DNA of 64,000 nt, taken from the NCBI RefSeq assembly GCF_019722725.1, contig NZ_CP077941.1:1302001-1366000 (forward strand). Direction: 5' to 3'. Position 1 is the stretch's first letter; each line of letters begins with the position of its first letter. Below, piece by piece: positions 63,271-64,000 of this stretch. This stretch comes from Vreelandella profundi. Its GTDB lineage: Bacteria > Pseudomonadota > Gammaproteobacteria > Pseudomonadales > Halomonadaceae. The translations under genes and the position numbers were made by a program. Below the pieces are notes generated by a model. It was not told the DNA's origin and searched no databases. It saw only the letters and a program-made list of their open reading frames with translations.

Positions 63271-64000
63271 ATGTCTTCTCCTGACGCTGAACAGGTTGCT
63301 AACCGCTTTCGCCATACCAGCGTATTACTGGAGGGTGCTGTCGATGCCTTGGTCAATGACATCCAAGGTGTTTATCTGGATGGTACTTTCGGGAGAGGTG
63401 GCCACTCACGCGTGATTTTAGATCGGCTTGATGAGCCGGGCCGGTTGCTGGCGATGGATCGCGACCCTCAGGCCATTGCGGCTGCCGCTGAAATAGACGA
63501 TTCACGCTTTCACATTACTCAGCGTGAGTTTGCCCAGCTGGGCGAGTTTGCCCGCGAGCAGGGCGTGTTCGGAAAGCTTTCAGGGATACTGCTAGACGTG
63601 GGCGTTTCATCGCCTCAGTTGGATGATCCTGAGCGCGGTTTTAGTTTTATGCGCGACGGTCCGCTGGACATGCGCATGGATCCTACCCAGGGACAAAGCG
63701 TTGCTGAATTCCTGGCGCGGGCGAGCGAAGCCGATATTGCCTACGTGTTCAAAACCTATGGCGAAGAGCGCTATGCCAAACGCCTAGCGCGTGCCGTGGT
63801 GACCCGGCGAGTTGAAAAGCCGTTCACCCATACGGTGGATTTAGCCGAAGTGCTAAAAGTCGCTCATCCCGCTTGGGAGAAAGGGCGCCACCCGGCGACG
63901 AAAGCATTCCAAGGGCTGCGCATTTTTGTCAACGGTGAGCTTGAACAGTTAGACAGCGCGCTTGATGCCGCGTTAGAGGCGCTGGCACCCGGTGGGCATC
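63271..64000 (+). CDS. rsmH: 16S rRNA (cytosine-1402 N4) methyltransferase RsmH, 3' end cut by the window
   Basis: RsmH (MraW) methylates N4 of C1402 in 16S rRNA and is usually among the first genes of the division and cell-wall cluster. The 243 visible codons start [20 protein letters not shown] and include the SAM-binding [12 protein letters not shown] (about 34-45), [10 protein letters not shown] (about 59-68), [21 protein letters not shown] (about 107-127) and GPLDMRMD. The frame is open to the window end; the family is about 310 residues. No mraZ lies between rnpB and this gene. Confidence 0.96.
   Translation, partial: MSSPDAEQVANRFRHTSVLLEGAVDALVNDIQGVYLDGTFGRGGHSRVILDRLDEPGRLLAMDRDPQAIAAAAEIDDSRFHITQREFAQLGEFAREQGVFGKLSGILLDVGVSSPQLDDPERGFSFMRDGPLDMRMDPTQGQSVAEFLARASEADIAYVFKTYGEERYAKRLARAVVTRRVEKPFTHTVDLAEVLKVAHPAWEKGRHPATKAFQGLRIFVNGELEQLDSALDAALEALAPGGH

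Overview
This window reads as ordinary core chromosome of a gammaproteobacterium, most likely a member of the Halomonadaceae (Halomonas or a close relative). That placement is an inference. It rests on gene content, on gene order that closely matches what I recall of the Pseudomonas chromosome, on glutamine-amidotransferase (GatCAB) tRNA charging, on the short two-subunit HisG/HisZ enzyme, on the PVWY form of the cytochrome b Qo motif, and on acidic proteins. I see no insertion sequence, prophage, integrase, CRISPR array, tRNA or rRNA gene. Sixty-five protein genes and one RNA gene (rnpB) fill almost the whole window. The first gene (hflX) and the last (rsmH) are cut by the window edges. No gene-free stretch exceeds 300 bases; the longest is the 276-base kdsD/mlaF divergent gap.

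Layout. 1-6149: hflX-hflK-hflC-hisZ-purA, the usual neighbours of hfq. 6274-15610: a looser set, with cobO (reverse), yajQ, pepN, a YegS-like lipid kinase, an unrecognised acidic lipoprotein, a cold-shock gene, a LysE/RhtB exporter, slt and a DUF1232 membrane protein. 15766-19437: htpG behind a good sigma-32 promoter, then gpsA-sixA. 19498-22799: gatCAB on the reverse strand. 23029-34935: mreBCD-maf-rng-yhdP-tldD, then darP (reverse) and tldE. 34949-42135 (reverse): kdsD-kdsC-lptC-lptA-lptB-rpoN-hpf-ptsN-rapZ-npr, joining LPS precursor synthesis and export with sigma-54 and the nitrogen phosphotransferase system. 42412-49274: mlaFEDCB-ibaG-murA-hisG-hisD. 49302-53385: degS-like protease, a Nif3-family protein, zapG, zapE. 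53562-58619: rplM-rpsI, petABC, sspA-sspB. 58703-61842 (reverse): lpoA-yraN-diaA-dolP. 61957-64000: rsmI-rnpB-rsmH, entering the division and cell-wall cluster.

How the genes work together. Much of the window serves the envelope: cell shape (MreBCD), peptidoglycan (MurA, Slt, LpoA, RsmH/dcw entry), LPS synthesis and transport (KdsC, KdsD, LptABC), phospholipid transport (Mla, YhdP) and envelope quality control (HflKC, DegS, DolP). A second theme is translation and proteostasis: GatCAB, L13/S9, RNase P, RNase G, HPF, HtpG and SspB.

I found no clearly new multi-gene system. The observations most worth checking are small. They are a 21-base in-frame tandem repeat in the linker of sspB, a 13-base tandem repeat just upstream of hpf, an unknown lipoprotein with a duplicated acidic coiled-coil segment, a long hairpin between mlaF and mlaE, hairpins without U-tracts between convergent gene pairs, a terminator-like hairpin in front of gatC, and two terminators in a row between rpsI and petA.
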